Shown one piece after another: positions 54,897 through 63,134 of a stretch of 64,000 nucleotides of DNA. How positions within the stretch are numbered: position 1 is the first letter of the stretch; every line of letters starts with the position of its first letter. The stretch is from Paraburkholderia tagetis (GTDB lineage Bacteria > Pseudomonadota > Gammaproteobacteria > Burkholderiales > Burkholderiaceae): NCBI RefSeq assembly GCF_022213065.1, contig NZ_JAKLJA010000028.1, positions 1 through 64,000 on the forward strand, read 5' to 3'. A model generated the notes under the pieces. The model ran no database searches. It was not told where the DNA came from and saw only the letters and a program-made list of their open reading frames with translations. A program made the position numbers and the translations under genes.

Positions 54897-55865
54897 TCAG
54901 TACTTGCGCGACGGCAGCGTCTGCGCCGCCACGTTCTCCGGGAACACCGTCTCGTTCGTGACGATGCGCTTGGGCAACGACTTGCCCGCCACCACGTCCT
55001 TCACGGCGCTCATGAGTTGCGGCCCGAGCAGCGGGCTGCATTCCACATCCACATTCATCTTGCCGGCGATCATCGCCTGGAAGCCGCCCTTGGTAGCGTC
55101 GAACGACACCACGCTCACATCCTTGCCCGGCTTCATGCCCGCTTCTTCCATGGCCTGGATCGCGCCGAGCGCCATGTCGTCGTTATGCGCGTAGACCACG
55201 TTGATCTTGTTTCCATACGTCTTCGCGAAGGCCTCCATCACCTGCTTGCCGCCCGCGAGCGTGAAGTCGCCGCTTTGCGAGGCAATGATCTTGAACTTCG
55301 GATCGTTCTTGATCACCTCGATGAGACCCGAGTGACGATCGTTCGCGGGCGCCGAGCCCACCGTGCCCTGCAATTCGACGATATTGACGGGGCCCGGATT
55401 GCTCTTGTAGTGATCCTCGAGCCACTTGCCCGCGCGGCGGCCTTCTTCCATGAAATCGGAGCCGATCATCGTCACATAGAGCGACGGGTCTTTCACGTCG
55501 ATATTGCGGTCGGTGAGGATCACGGGAATCTTCGCGCGCTTCGCTTCCTGGAGCACCGGCTCCCAGCCCGATTCCACCACGGGCGAGAAGGCAATCACGT
55601 CCACCTTCTGCGCGATATACGAGCGGATCGCCTTGATCTGGTTTTCCTGCTTCTGCTGGGCATCCGAGAACTTGAGATTGACGCCCGCGTCTTTGGCGGC
55701 GGCCTTGATCGATACGGTATTGGCGGTGCGCCAGGCGCTTTCCGCGCCCACCTGCGCGAAGCCCAGGGTGATCTGTTTGTCTTCGGCGTGCGCGACGCCC
55801 GCCGCGAACGAAAAAGCCGCGGCGGCGGCGATGAGGCCGCTTGCCATGCGAGTAGCCAGTTTCAT
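54897..55865 (-). CDS. ytfQ: Galactofuranose/arabinofuranose-type binding protein YtfQ
   Basis: 322 residues from ATG 55865 with GGAGACACGC upstream. A signal peptide (LIAAAAAFSFAAGVAHA) precedes a typical YtfQ sequence: ITLGFAQVGAESAWRTANT, DVIAFSPVVESGWEPVLQEA, VILTDRNIDVKDPSLYVTMIG and ELQGTVGSAPANDRHSG. E. coli YtfQ binds galactofuranose and related proteins bind L-arabinofuranose. It is divergent from the second sugar-acid dehydratase gene, so both are likely induced together. Confidence 0.91.
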   Translation of the reverse strand: MKLATRMASGLIAAAAAFSFAAGVAHAEDKQITLGFAQVGAESAWRTANTVSIKAAAKDAGVNLKFSDAQQKQENQIKAIRSYIAQKVDVIAFSPVVESGWEPVLQEAKRAKIPVILTDRNIDVKDPSLYVTMIGSDFMEEGRRAGKWLEDHYKSNPGPVNIVELQGTVGSAPANDRHSGLIEVIKNDPKFKIIASQSGDFTLAGGKQVMEAFAKTYGNKINVVYAHNDDMALGAIQAMEEAGMKPGKDVSVVSFDATKGGFQAMIAGKMNVDVECSPLLGPQLMSAVKDVVAGKSLPKRIVTNETVFPENVAAQTLPSRKY

Positions 55866-56149
55866 GCGTGTCTCCGATGTCGCTTGATTGTCTTCGCTTA
55901 GTAGTTCTTTGTTTAATTCACAGCGCCTTCGCCCGCGTCCCTCAATGGCCGGACTGTGCCGCGAGTCGATCGCGCCATCCCAAACCAGCGTTTATCCGCT
56001 ATGGTTAAAGCCGCTGGCTACCCACCTTGAAAGATTCAATAGCCAAACTATATTCAACTGCCAACCCGGTTTTTATTAGCGTTTTCCCGATCTTTCACCC
56101 TTATATAGTCATGCTATTTATGGGTTTTTCTCACTAAGTGGGCAAAGCC
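55866..56149. promoter_or_regulatory. Divergent control region, ytfQ / dehydratase copy 2
   Basis: A plus-strand promoter candidate has -35 TTGAAA (56027-56032), a 16-base spacer and -10 TATATT (56049-56054). The inverted repeat TTGAA-AGA-TTCAA (56027-56039) covers the -35 box and could be an operator. The region is clearly more A/T-rich than the flanking genes. Confidence 0.55.
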
Positions 56150-57892
56150 ATGAACACTCGCAAAACCAGGCTCCGCTCGGCCGCGTGGTTCGGCACCATG
56201 GACAAGAACGGCTTCATGTACCGGAGCTGGATGAAGAATCAGGGCATCCCGGAACACGAGTTCGCGGGCAAGCCGATTATCGGCATCTGCAATACATGGT
56301 CGGAGCTCACGCCCTGCAACGCGCACTTTCGCAAGCTCGCGGAGCACGTGAAGCGCGGCGTGTACGAGGCGGGCGGCTTTCCCGTGGAATTTCCCGTGTT
56401 CTCCAACGGCGAATCGAACCTGCGGCCCACGGCCATGTTCACGCGCAATCTCGCTTCGATGGACGTGGAGGAGGCCATACGCGGCAACCCCGTGGATGCG
56501 GTCGTGCTGCTCGTGGGCTGCGACAAGACCACGCCCGCGCTGCTGATGGGCGCGGCGAGCTGCGATGTGCCGGCGATCGTCGTGAGCGGCGGGCCGATGC
56601 TCAATGGCAAGCACGAAGGACGCGACATCGGCTCGGGCACGGTGGTATGGCAATTGAGCGAGCAAGTGAAGGCGGGCAAGATTTCGATGCATGAATTCAT
56701 GTCGGCGGAAGCGGGCATGTCGCGCTCGGCGGGCACCTGCAACACCATGGGCACGGCTTCCACGATGGCGTGCATGGCCGAAGCGCTGGGCGTGACGCTG
56801 CCGCACAACGCCGCGATTCCCGCCGTGGATGCGCGCCGCTACGTGATCGCACATTTATCGGGAATGCGAATTGTCGAGATGGCGCTAGAAGACTTGCGGC
56901 TCTCGAAGCTGCTCACGCGCGCGGCATTCGAAAACGCGATTCGCACGAATGCGGCCATTGGCGGATCGACCAACGCGGCCATTCATCTGAAGGCAATTGC
57001 GGGGCGCATCGGCGTGAAGCTGGATCTCGACGACTGGACACGCATCGGCCGCCACACGCCGACCCTCGTCGACTTGCAGCCCTCGGGCCGTTTTCTGATG
57101 GAGGAGTTCTATTACGCGGGCGGCCTGCCGGCGGTACTGCGGCGCCTGGGCGAAGCGAAGCTGCTGCCGCATCCCGACGCGCTCACCGCGAACGGTCACA
57201 CGCTATGGGAGAACGTGCGCGAAGCGCCCAGCTACAACGACGAAGTGATCCGCCCGCTCGCCAACCCGCTCGTTCAGGACGGCGGCTTGTGCGTGCTGCG
57301 CGGCAATCTCGCGCCGAACGGCGCGGTGCTCAAGCCCTCGGCGGCCACACAAAAGCTGCTCAAGCATCGCGGCCGCGCCGTGGTGTTCGAAGACTTCGAC
57401 GACTACAAGGCGCGCATAGCCGATCCCGCGCTGGACGTCACAGCGGACTCGGTGCTCGTGATGAAGAATTGCGGGCCAAAGGGCTATCCCGGCATGGCTG
57501 AAGTGGGCAACATGGGCCTGCCGCCCAAACTGCTCGCGCAGGGCGTGACCGACATGGTGCGCGTGTCCGATGCGCGCATGAGTGGGACGGCCTACGGCAC
57601 GGTAGTGTTGCACGTGGCGCCCGAAGCACGCGCGGGCGGGCCGCTTGCAATTGTGCGCGACGGCGACTGGATCGAGCTCAATTGCGAAAAAGGCACGCTG
57701 CGCGTGGACATTGGCGACGAGGAGATCCGCACGCGGCTCGATGCGTGGGCCGCCGCGAAACGGCCCGAACCGGCGGACGGCAGCGGCTATCGCAAGCTTT
57801 ATGTCGAGCATGTGTTGCAGGCTGACGAAGGATGCGATTTTGATTTTTTGGTGGGCTGTCGTGGGGCGGAGGTGCCGAGGCAATCGCATTGA
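56150..57892 (+). CDS. Sugar-acid dehydratase, IlvD/Edd family (copy 2)
   Basis: 580 residues from ATG 56150; a GTG at 56138 would add four. Starting at 56150 makes its numbering equal to copy 1, with the cluster ligands again at Cys56, Cys124 and Cys197. Motifs NGESNLRPTAMFTRNLASMD, PSGRFLMEEFYYAGGLPAVL and SDARMSGTAYGTVVLHVAPEA are shared with the 38459 gene; differences are spread mainly over the C-terminal 40 residues. It should dehydrate L-arabonate, D-fuconate or a related C5/C6 aldonate. It is beside the YtfQRT-type importer, while copy 1 is beside AraFGH. Confidence 0.87.
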   Translation: MNTRKTRLRSAAWFGTMDKNGFMYRSWMKNQGIPEHEFAGKPIIGICNTWSELTPCNAHFRKLAEHVKRGVYEAGGFPVEFPVFSNGESNLRPTAMFTRNLASMDVEEAIRGNPVDAVVLLVGCDKTTPALLMGAASCDVPAIVVSGGPMLNGKHEGRDIGSGTVVWQLSEQVKAGKISMHEFMSAEAGMSRSAGTCNTMGTASTMACMAEALGVTLPHNAAIPAVDARRYVIAHLSGMRIVEMALEDLRLSKLLTRAAFENAIRTNAAIGGSTNAAIHLKAIAGRIGVKLDLDDWTRIGRHTPTLVDLQPSGRFLMEEFYYAGGLPAVLRRLGEAKLLPHPDALTANGHTLWENVREAPSYNDEVIRPLANPLVQDGGLCVLRGNLAPNGAVLKPSAATQKLLKHRGRAVVFEDFDDYKARIADPALDVTADSVLVMKNCGPKGYPGMAEVGNMGLPPKLLAQGVTDMVRVSDARMSGTAYGTVVLHVAPEARAGGPLAIVRDGDWIELNCEKGTLRVDIGDEEIRTRLDAWAAAKRPEPADGSGYRKLYVEHVLQADEGCDFDFLVGCRGAEVPRQSH

Positions 57893-57963
57893 AGGAACGC
57901 GCAGGCGCGTTGCGTGAGAGTTTGTTGGTGTTTTCTTGTTTTTCGCGTTTCCTTGCGTTCCCC

Positions 57964-58523
57964 GCGTTTCCTTGTTTTCGTGTCGGTCTGCAAGCGTTGC
58001 CCCTGTGCGGGGCGGCACCTACTTTTCTTTGCAGCGGCAAAGAAAAGTAGGCAAAAGAAAGCCGCTCACACCGCCAGTGTGACGCAGTGGACCACTTGCC
58101 CATTATCGGAGCGGTTCCGGAGCGTCTGTCACCACGCGCCGTACAACGGAGTGACAAAGGGCTCATCCCTCCGGCGGAGCTACGCGCGCCGTGGGGCATA
58201 ATCCAAAACCAGAGGAATGCATACGAATCGATGCAGCGCATGCGTGTTCGAGTGCCCGTGCAGTACGTGTGGTTTCCCATGCAGACCCGACCGCTGCGCG
58301 CGTAGCGAGCAGCGGGATGAATGAGTCCTTTGTCACTGAGTTTGAAGGTGCGAGATGACGGATGCCCCGGAACCACTTCGACCACGGGCGAGTGGTGTAC
58401 TGCGTCACACTAGCGGTTTGAGCCGCTTTCTTTTGCCTACTTTTCTTTGCGGCTGCAAAGAAAAGTAGGTGCCGCCCCGCACAGGGGCAACCCAGGCAGA
58501 CCGACACGACCACAAGGAAACGC
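57964..58523. repeat. 560-bp palindromic dispersed element, copy 3
   Basis: Same structure and length as copies 1 and 2. Here the tips are themselves duplicated: CGCGTTTCCTTGCGTTCC occurs outside the element on the left and, inverted, outside the right end, so the palindrome extends by 20-40 bases on each side. Lies between two convergent genes (dehydratase copy 2 and fabV). Confidence 0.92.
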
Positions 58524-58655
58524 GAGGAACGCAAGGAAACGCGGGGAACATAAGAAAGCGCGAAAAAACGAATACAAAAAACCGGCTCACCATGCACGCG
58601 CCTTAAAATAAGTTGCCAACACAACCAATTAAAAGGCACCCCAAAAAATAAAAAC

Positions 58656-59852
58656 CTACATCTCAACAACACCAGGAATAGCAACATTCGGATCAACATC
58701 GGCACCATAATCCACGCCTTCGACCCCAAACCCAAACAGACGCAGAAATTCCGCCTTATAGCCCGCGAAATCGGTGGTGGCATAGAGGTTCTCGTCGGTG
58801 ACCTGATCCCACGCCGCCTTCACGCGCGCCTGGATTGCCGGATCGAGCTCCTTATAGTCGGCGCGCAGTCGCCCTTCATCATCGAGCACCGGCGCAGCGC
58901 CGTAAAGAGAGTCGCGATAAAGACCATAAACCTGCTCAATACAGCCCTCATGCGTACCGCTTTCCTTCATCGCCTTGAAAAGCAGCGCAAGATAAAGCGG
59001 CATGATGGGAATCGCCGAGCTAGCCTGCGTAACCACGGCCTTGAGCACAGCAACGCGCGCATCGCCCGAGCGTGCCGCGAGCCTGGCGCGAATGCCCAGC
59101 ACCTTCTGATCGAGATCCTTCTTGGCCGCGCCAATCGATCCATTCCAGTAGATGTCGTGCGTGATCTCCGCGCCAAGGTAGGTGAATGCCGTGGTCTTCG
59201 CGCCATCGGCCAGCACGTCCGCTTCGAGCAGCGCGTCGATCCACATCTGCCAGTCCTCACCGCCCATCACGGCCACCGTGGCGTCGATCTCGCTTTGCGT
59301 CGCCGCTTCGAGCACCGTTTCCTTGATGATTTCCTTGTCGGTGTCGATGCCGCGCATGCGCAGCGTCTTGCCCACGGGTTTGAGCGTGGACACATGCACT
59401 GCGCCCGTGACCGGGTGCGTGCGGCGCGGCGCGGCAAGGCTGTAAACCACGAGGTCGACCTGGCCGAGATCGCGCTTGATGGTCTCGATGGTTTCGCGCT
59501 TCACGGCGTCGGAGAACGCGTCGCCGTTGATGGTCTTCGCGTAGAGCCCTTTTTGCGTAGCGAACTTCTCGAACGCGGCGGTGTTGTACCAGCCCGCGGT
59601 GGCGGGGCGGGTGTCGGTGCCTGCGCGCTCGAAGACGACGCCCAGCGTGGCCGCGCCCGAGCCGAACGCCGCCGAAATGCGCGCGGCGAGCCCGTAGCCC
59701 GTGGATGCGCCCAGCACGAGCACGCGCTTCGGGCCGTGGGGGATGGGGCCGTGTGCGTCGACGTATTCGATTTGCTGCGCGACGTTGGCTTCACATCCCA
59801 CGGGATGGGCGGTCACGCAAATGAAGCCGCGAACGCGCGGTTCGATAATCAT
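58656..59852 (-). CDS. fabV: Trans-2-enoyl-ACP/CoA reductase FabV
   Basis: 398 residues, exactly FabV-sized, from ATG 59852 (MIIEPRVRGFICVTAHPVGC). NADH-binding motif VLGASTGYGLA, YSLAAPRRTHPVTGAVH, and the Tyr-(8)-Lys catalytic pair in YWNGSIGAAK are present. FabV catalyses the last reduction of fatty-acid elongation and, unlike FabI, resists triclosan. It is monocistronic, ending toward element copy 3. Confidence 0.95.
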   Translation of the reverse strand: MIIEPRVRGFICVTAHPVGCEANVAQQIEYVDAHGPIPHGPKRVLVLGASTGYGLAARISAAFGSGAATLGVVFERAGTDTRPATAGWYNTAAFEKFATQKGLYAKTINGDAFSDAVKRETIETIKRDLGQVDLVVYSLAAPRRTHPVTGAVHVSTLKPVGKTLRMRGIDTDKEIIKETVLEAATQSEIDATVAVMGGEDWQMWIDALLEADVLADGAKTTAFTYLGAEITHDIYWNGSIGAAKKDLDQKVLGIRARLAARSGDARVAVLKAVVTQASSAIPIMPLYLALLFKAMKESGTHEGCIEQVYGLYRDSLYGAAPVLDDEGRLRADYKELDPAIQARVKAAWDQVTDENLYATTDFAGYKAEFLRLFGFGVEGVDYGADVDPNVAIPGVVEM

Positions 59853-59974
59853 CAGACTTCTCCGTATTTCGCAGATGCATGCAGGAACGGCCGGCATTTT
59901 AGCGCGAGCCAATAATCCGGGCCATGGCGGCCCGTTTATGGGCTGGGCGCGTGTCGGCGGCTCACGCGCGAGCC

Positions 59975-61027
59975 TTATTGCGCGGCGGCCAGCGTAGGCG
60001 TGCGCTCGCCGAGACAACCGAGCCCCGCCAGCGTCGCCTCGATGGCCGCGTCGAGCGGCGTGTGCGGCTCGCGGCCGAGCGTTGCGACGAGTCGCGCGTT
60101 GTCGAGTTGAAGCGTTTCGCGCCACAGGTAGCGCATCTCCAGCATCTCGCGCGGCGTCGCGGCAAACGGCGCCGCCGCATAAATCAGCGGCCACGGGAAT
60201 GCCTTGCGCTGCGCGTGCAAGCCATGACGCTGCGCGACGCGGCAGATGGCGGCGGCCATTTGCGTGCCATCGGCGTCCCAGTGCCCGCCCATATGAAAGC
60301 GCGCGAAGGGCGCGAGTGTCGTGCGCATCTCGATCAGTTCGAGAATCGCACGGGCGACATCGGGCACATAGGCCCATGCGTGGCCCACGCCGCGCACGCC
60401 CGGCTCGCGCACGGTGCGCACGGGTTGTCCGGCCTTTACGAAACCCTGCGCGAGCCAGCTATTGCCCACGCGCGGGCCGAAAAAGTCGCCGGCGCGCACG
60501 ATGATCGAGCGCACACCGTGCGCCGAGGCCGCTTCCAGGCGCTGCTCCAGGGCGACGCGAATCGCGCCCTTGCGCGTGCGCGGCTGTTGCGGCGCGTCCT
60601 CGCCGACGAGCGGCAGCGCTTCGGGGCCGAAGTTGTAGACGGTGCCGGGCAGCACCACAGTGGCGCCCACGGCTTGTGCGGCGGCGAGCGTGTTGTCGAT
60701 CATCGGCAGCACGAGTTCGGCCCAGCGCCGGTAGCCCGGTGGGTTGACCGCGTGCACGATCACGTCGCAGCCCTGCGCGGCGCGCCTCACGGCGGCGCGG
60801 TCCATGACGTCGCCGTGCAGCCGTTCGACGCCGCGGCTGGCGGGCGCGGTGGCAATCGCATGGGTTGCGCTCGAAGTGCTCGAAGCACCCGAAGCACTTG
60901 CCGTGCGCTGCAACGCCCGCACGCGCCAGCCAGCGCCGATCAACTGCCGCGCGACCTCACCGCCGATGCCGCCGCCCACGCCCAGCACGAGCGCCGTGCG
61001 GCCCGTTTCGAAAGATCCCGTAGCCAT
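59975..61027 (-). CDS. NAD-dependent epimerase/dehydratase family protein
   Basis: 350 residues. The Rossmann motif LVLGVGGGIGGEVARQL starts the protein after ten residues. HAVNPPGYRRW, VLPGTVYNFGPEALPLV and a Arg-Lys-Gly (TRKGAIRVALEQ) agree with the atypical extended SDR group, in which the Tyr of YNFGP and the Lys of RKG are the likely active pair. Substrate is unknown. It is divergent from a LysR gene, which probably controls it. Confidence 0.83.
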   Translation of the reverse strand: MATGSFETGRTALVLGVGGGIGGEVARQLIGAGWRVRALQRTASASGASSTSSATHAIATAPASRGVERLHGDVMDRAAVRRAAQGCDVIVHAVNPPGYRRWAELVLPMIDNTLAAAQAVGATVVLPGTVYNFGPEALPLVGEDAPQQPRTRKGAIRVALEQRLEAASAHGVRSIIVRAGDFFGPRVGNSWLAQGFVKAGQPVRTVREPGVRGVGHAWAYVPDVARAILELIEMRTTLAPFARFHMGGHWDADGTQMAAAICRVAQRHGLHAQRKAFPWPLIYAAAPFAATPREMLEMRYLWRETLQLDNARLVATLGREPHTPLDAAIEATLAGLGCLGERTPTLAAAQ

Positions 61028-61172
61028 GTCCGTTCTCCGTTTGAAGCGTTTCGATGGCGTGATTCTGCGCGTCTCGCGACATATAAAAAATTGCCGAAAG
61101 CTGTGTGGCGGCTATACATTTATGCATGGGCTCACCCCCACACACACTGACCAGATAGAAGGTTACGAAACG

Positions 61173-62090
61173 ATGGACATCATGGACGAACGCGAACCGA
61201 ACTGGGAGTGGTACCGGAGTTTCCTGCAGGTCCTGGAAACCGGTTCGCTGTCGGCAGCCGGGCGTTTGCTGGGGCTCACGCAGCCCACCATCGGCCGTCA
61301 CATCCAAAGCCTCGAAGCCGCACTGGGGCTCACGCTTTTTACGCGTTCGTTCGACGGGTACTCGCCAACCGAAGCGGCTCATGAGTTGAGGCCCTATGCG
61401 CTCGAGCTTGCGGCGACCACGGCCGCGTTTCGGCGAGTGGCGAGCGGCTACGGGTCCGGGGTTCGCGGTGCGGTACGGGTGACGGCGAGCGAGGTGATAG
61501 GCGTCGAGGTTTTGCCGCCGATATTGACCGCTCTGCGCCACGCGTATCCGGAACTGACCATCGAACTCGTATTGTCGAACAAGGCGGACGATCTTTTGCG
61601 TCGTGAAGCAGACATCGCGGTACGTATGTTCCGGCCCGTCCAGGAGGCACTGGTTGCGAAGCGCATTGGAGCGATCGAAGTCGGTTTGCACGCTCACGAA
61701 CGCTATCTGGCGCAACATGGCGTGCCGGCGTCGATGAACGAGTTGTCTCGCCACACGATGATTGGCTTCGATCAGGAGACCGCATTCCTTCGCTCGGTCG
61801 TGGAAAAGAATAAAGCGTATATGCGAAGCGGCTTTGCATTTCGGGCCAACAGCGACCTTGCCCAACTGGCTGCGATTCGCGCGGGATTCGGCATTGGCGC
61901 GTGTCAATCGCCCTTGGCGGCAAGAGACGGGAGACTGGTCAGAGTGCTCCCGGGTGCGTTTTCACTGACGTTGGACACGTGGGTCGCCATGCACGAAGAT
62001 TTGCGCGGGAGTGCTCGCTGCGCAGTGACATTTGCGGCGCTGGCTTCAGGTCTGAAGGCGTATATACACGGCACGTTGCCGGAAAGGTGA
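61173..62090 (+). CDS. LysR-family regulator
   Basis: 305 residues from ATG 61173 (ATG 61182 is next); the frame extends upstream but only from here does it read as protein. HTH: SFLQVLETGSLSAAGRLLGLTQPTIGRHIQSLEAALG (in part); effector domain GVRGAVRVTASEVIGVEVLPPIL. The motif QPTIGRHIQSLE is typical of the LysR group lacking the usual AVS. Divergent from the epimerase-like gene with 145 bases between, where an A/T-rich stretch (CATATAAAAAATTGCC) likely holds both promoters. Confidence 0.9.
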   Translation: MDIMDEREPNWEWYRSFLQVLETGSLSAAGRLLGLTQPTIGRHIQSLEAALGLTLFTRSFDGYSPTEAAHELRPYALELAATTAAFRRVASGYGSGVRGAVRVTASEVIGVEVLPPILTALRHAYPELTIELVLSNKADDLLRREADIAVRMFRPVQEALVAKRIGAIEVGLHAHERYLAQHGVPASMNELSRHTMIGFDQETAFLRSVVEKNKAYMRSGFAFRANSDLAQLAAIRAGFGIGACQSPLAARDGRLVRVLPGAFSLTLDTWVAMHEDLRGSARCAVTFAALASGLKAYIHGTLPER

Positions 62091-62376
62091 TTCTTCAAAA
62101 AGGCCCGCGTTCTGTCCTTCACGGGATCTCGCAGCAACTGATCCGGTGGACCCTCTTCGACGACAACGCCGCCATCCATAAACAGAATCTTGTCGGCAAC
62201 CTTTGGGTTGCATTGCCGGCGAGTCCGACTTTGAAAGCAGTCGCAGCGCAAGCTCGCGGGCCGCATCCTTTTTCATGCCGTGAAGTCTTGCACGCCATCC
62301 AGCCAGACCTCGCCGCTGTTCAAGGTCTCCAGATGGTTGATCGAACGAAGCAGCGTCCCCGGTCACGGCCCGAGAG
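62078..62376 (-). pseudogene. Decayed amino-acid ABC transporter ATPase (GlnQ/HisP type)
   Basis: Three pieces in successive frames on the minus strand resemble one ATPase: a P-loop region reading LGP(stop)PGTLLRSINHLETL then NSGEVWLDGVQ; a short piece ARELALRLLSKVGLAGNA; and the C-terminal VADKILFMDGGVVVEEGPPDQLL, RTRAFLKNHL. The Walker A core is damaged by a stop and deletion and the whole signature/Walker B part is missing. It is wedged between the LysR and OsmC genes. Confidence 0.75.
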
Positions 62377-62859
62377 TCAAGCCGCGCTTGCGACCTCGAT
62401 GACAGGTTCGCAGCGAATCGGAAAATTGACCGAATTCGCGACGTAGCACTTCTCGTGTGCGGCGTGATGGAGTTGCCCGGCAAGGCTGGGGTCGTCGCCG
62501 GCGCGTATCGTCACGCGCGGATGCAGCACGACCTCGCTGAAGCGTCCCGCCTCATGGCCGCCATCGATCATGGTGCCTTTCGCCTCGTCCACGTAAGCAA
62601 GCACCGCGATGCCCGCATCGGCGCACAGATGCAGATACCAGAGCTTGTGGCACGCGCTGACCGAGGCCACGAGCAGTTCCTCGGGGTTCCAGCGATCGCG
62701 GTCGCCGCGAAACGCCGGATCCGACGAACCGGCGATGGCGGGTTTGCCCGCCGCTTCGATCGTATGATCGCGCCCGTAGTCGCGATAGCCCGAAGTGCCG
62801 GTGCCACGATTGCCGGTCCATTGCACGGTTACTGTGTACTTGTGCTCTGTGTGCGCCAT
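62377..62859 (-). CDS. OsmC/Ohr-family peroxide-detoxifying protein
   Basis: 160 residues. The two reactive cysteines are in VASVSACHKLWYL and HEKCYVANSVNFP, and the Glu of NPEELLVAS is in the expected place between them. Members of this family reduce organic hydroperoxides. AAGGAAC lies just upstream of the ATG. The N-terminus (HKYTVTVQWTGNRGTGTSGYRDYGRDH) fits the YhfA/OsmC-related branch. Confidence 0.9.
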   Translation of the reverse strand: MAHTEHKYTVTVQWTGNRGTGTSGYRDYGRDHTIEAAGKPAIAGSSDPAFRGDRDRWNPEELLVASVSACHKLWYLHLCADAGIAVLAYVDEAKGTMIDGGHEAGRFSEVVLHPRVTIRAGDDPSLAGQLHHAAHEKCYVANSVNFPIRCEPVIEVASAA

Positions 62860-63134
62860 TTCGGTTCCTTGTGCTGTCGGTCAGCGCGCATTATCCCATC
62901 CCGGGCGTCTGCCGGGCTGGCGCACCGTGTGCCCGATCTCGCGGTGAACGCATGGCGATGCGCTACGCATTTTTAGGTGAAATTCGGTCGAATTTCAGGG
63001 GAATTTCAGCAGAAGTCATCGATCCCGGCGATAATCGCTGCGATTAGCCACCACTGCCTCTGATCGCAGCGCCTCACCCGGCGCGCCTACGCCACGCGCC
63101 GTTCGACGAAAACAAGAATTCACGCGACAAATTT
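62860..63134. promoter_or_regulatory. Divergent control region, osmC-like / histidine kinase
   Basis: Includes the inverted repeat GAAATTC-GGTC-GAATTTC (62979-62996) and a third GAATTTC half-site (63001-63007), then the palindrome AATCG-CTG-CGATT (63032-63044). Either may be a regulator site; no hexamer pair is obvious. Confidence 0.45.
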
